Shown: positions 63,851 to 64,000 of the stretch, piece after piece
How the letters are laid out: every line of letters starts with the position of its first letter
Position numbering within the stretch: position 1 is the first letter of the stretch
Assembly (NCBI RefSeq): GCF_037975245.1
Contig: NC_092565.1
Coordinates: forward strand, 17,031,999 to 17,095,998
Direction: 5' to 3'
DNA length: 64,000 nucleotides
Source: Apostichopus japonicus
Lineage: Eukaryota > Echinodermata > Holothuroidea > Aspidochirotida > Stichopodidae
Position numbers and translations under genes: made by a program
The notes under the pieces: model-generated
What the model was told of the DNA's origin: nothing
The model's input: only the letters and a program-made list of their open reading frames with translations
The model's database searches: none

Positions 63851-64000
63851 TATTAGTTAATCCACCTAATATCTCAGTCCATACAATGGCGCGATGGCTT
63901 GGCGCACTGTACGAGCTGATGATCGAGACTCTCTTTTGCATCCGTGGTTCGAACCCCGGTGATGACGTCTTTTGCCGATCTTTTACAGCTCGTGCCAAAC

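Larger units (their letters stand above)
16921..64000 (+). repeat. tRNA-like 164-bp satellite array, about 287 monomers
   Basis: An unbroken head-to-tail array runs to the window end. The monomer is 164 bp and reads through CCATACAGTGGCGCGATGGC, TTGGCGCACTGTACGAGC, GAGACTCTCTTTTGCATCCG, TGGTTCGAACCCCGGTGATG, ACGTCTTTTGCCGATC, ACAGCTCGTGCC, CGGGGAGCTGTAAGTATTAG and TTAATCCACCTAATATCTCA. Each unit has a perfect B box (GGTTCGAACCC, rarely mutated) and an A-box-like TGGCTTGGCGC 40 bp upstream. Common variants are GATGATCGAG or GATGCTCGAG, ATACGG, ATACAG or ATAGTG before TGGCGC, and a 3-bp deletion (GGTGAGGTC). Because 164 is not a multiple of three, the roughly 60-codon minus-strand frames cannot extend through successive units. 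Monomers are very similar, pointing to recent homogenisation. Confidence 0.97.

Noticed and set aside
16921-64000. Dozens of about 60-codon minus-strand open frames and about 65-codon plus-strand frames in the array
   Set aside because: They are the same monomer translated repeatedly. The 164-bp period is not a multiple of three, so frames cannot continue between units; sequence differences do not spare codon positions in any visible way.
16921-64000. CRISPR array
   Set aside because: The repeat is continuous with no unique spacers, the unit is far too long, and the surroundings are eukaryotic retrotransposons.
16921-64000. A cluster of functional tRNA genes
   Set aside because: The B box is perfect, but the T stem has mismatches, no convincing acceptor stem or anticodon arm can be drawn, and TTTT lies between the boxes. 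tRNA-like is as far as the sequence allows.

Overview
The window is non-coding, repeat-dominated eukaryotic DNA. I recognise no host gene. The repertoire (Tx1/L1-like and CR1-like LINEs, a foldback element built of tandem repeats, hAT-like MITEs, tRNA-like repeats) and the frequent TAGGCCT-type words suggest a marine invertebrate, plausibly an echinoderm or another non-vertebrate deuterostome. That placement is inference and weak.

Layout. 1-2741: a hAT-like MITE cut by the window edge, one tRNA-like repeat unit, a minus-strand CR1-like LINE 3' fragment, and a minus-strand cluster of about nine diverged tRNA-like units. 2742-10983: mostly unique AT-rich sequence holding a candidate 4.5-kb TA-flanked inverted-repeat transposon (3925-8451), which itself contains a foldback-like element (5000-5645) and a second hAT-like MITE (7026-7421). 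A minus-strand LINE tail (9361-9500) and a compound microsatellite (10141-10486) follow. 10984-11241: two plus-strand tRNA-like units. 11242-16701: a decayed Tx1/L1-like LINE sitting inside one tRNA-like unit, itself interrupted by a CR1-like LINE (about 15125-16335). 16702-16920: the other half of the broken unit, interrupted by a short LINE tail. 16921-64000: one uninterrupted plus-strand satellite of 164-bp monomers, about 287 copies, running off the right edge.

The main feature is the satellite. Each monomer keeps a perfect RNA polymerase III B box (GGTTCGAACCC) and an A-box-like element 40 bp upstream, so it reads as a tRNA-derived SINE or tRNA-like sequence amplified into a satellite. 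The array is a nested higher-order repeat: blocks recur at shifts of 1633, 1803, 2456/2620, 3280, 4756, 8036, 9833 and 11466 bp, each equal to a whole number of 164-bp monomers minus the few bases missing from marked monomers. More diverged relatives lie at the left margin and, inverted, at 1340-2741. Together they suggest an older dispersed or short-array family from which one subtype was expanded.

No genes act together here. The relationships are those of insertion history: tRNA-like units, then Tx1-like LINE insertion, then CR1-like insertions, with satellite expansion to the right. The short open frames across the array are by-products of the repeat and are not annotated as genes.
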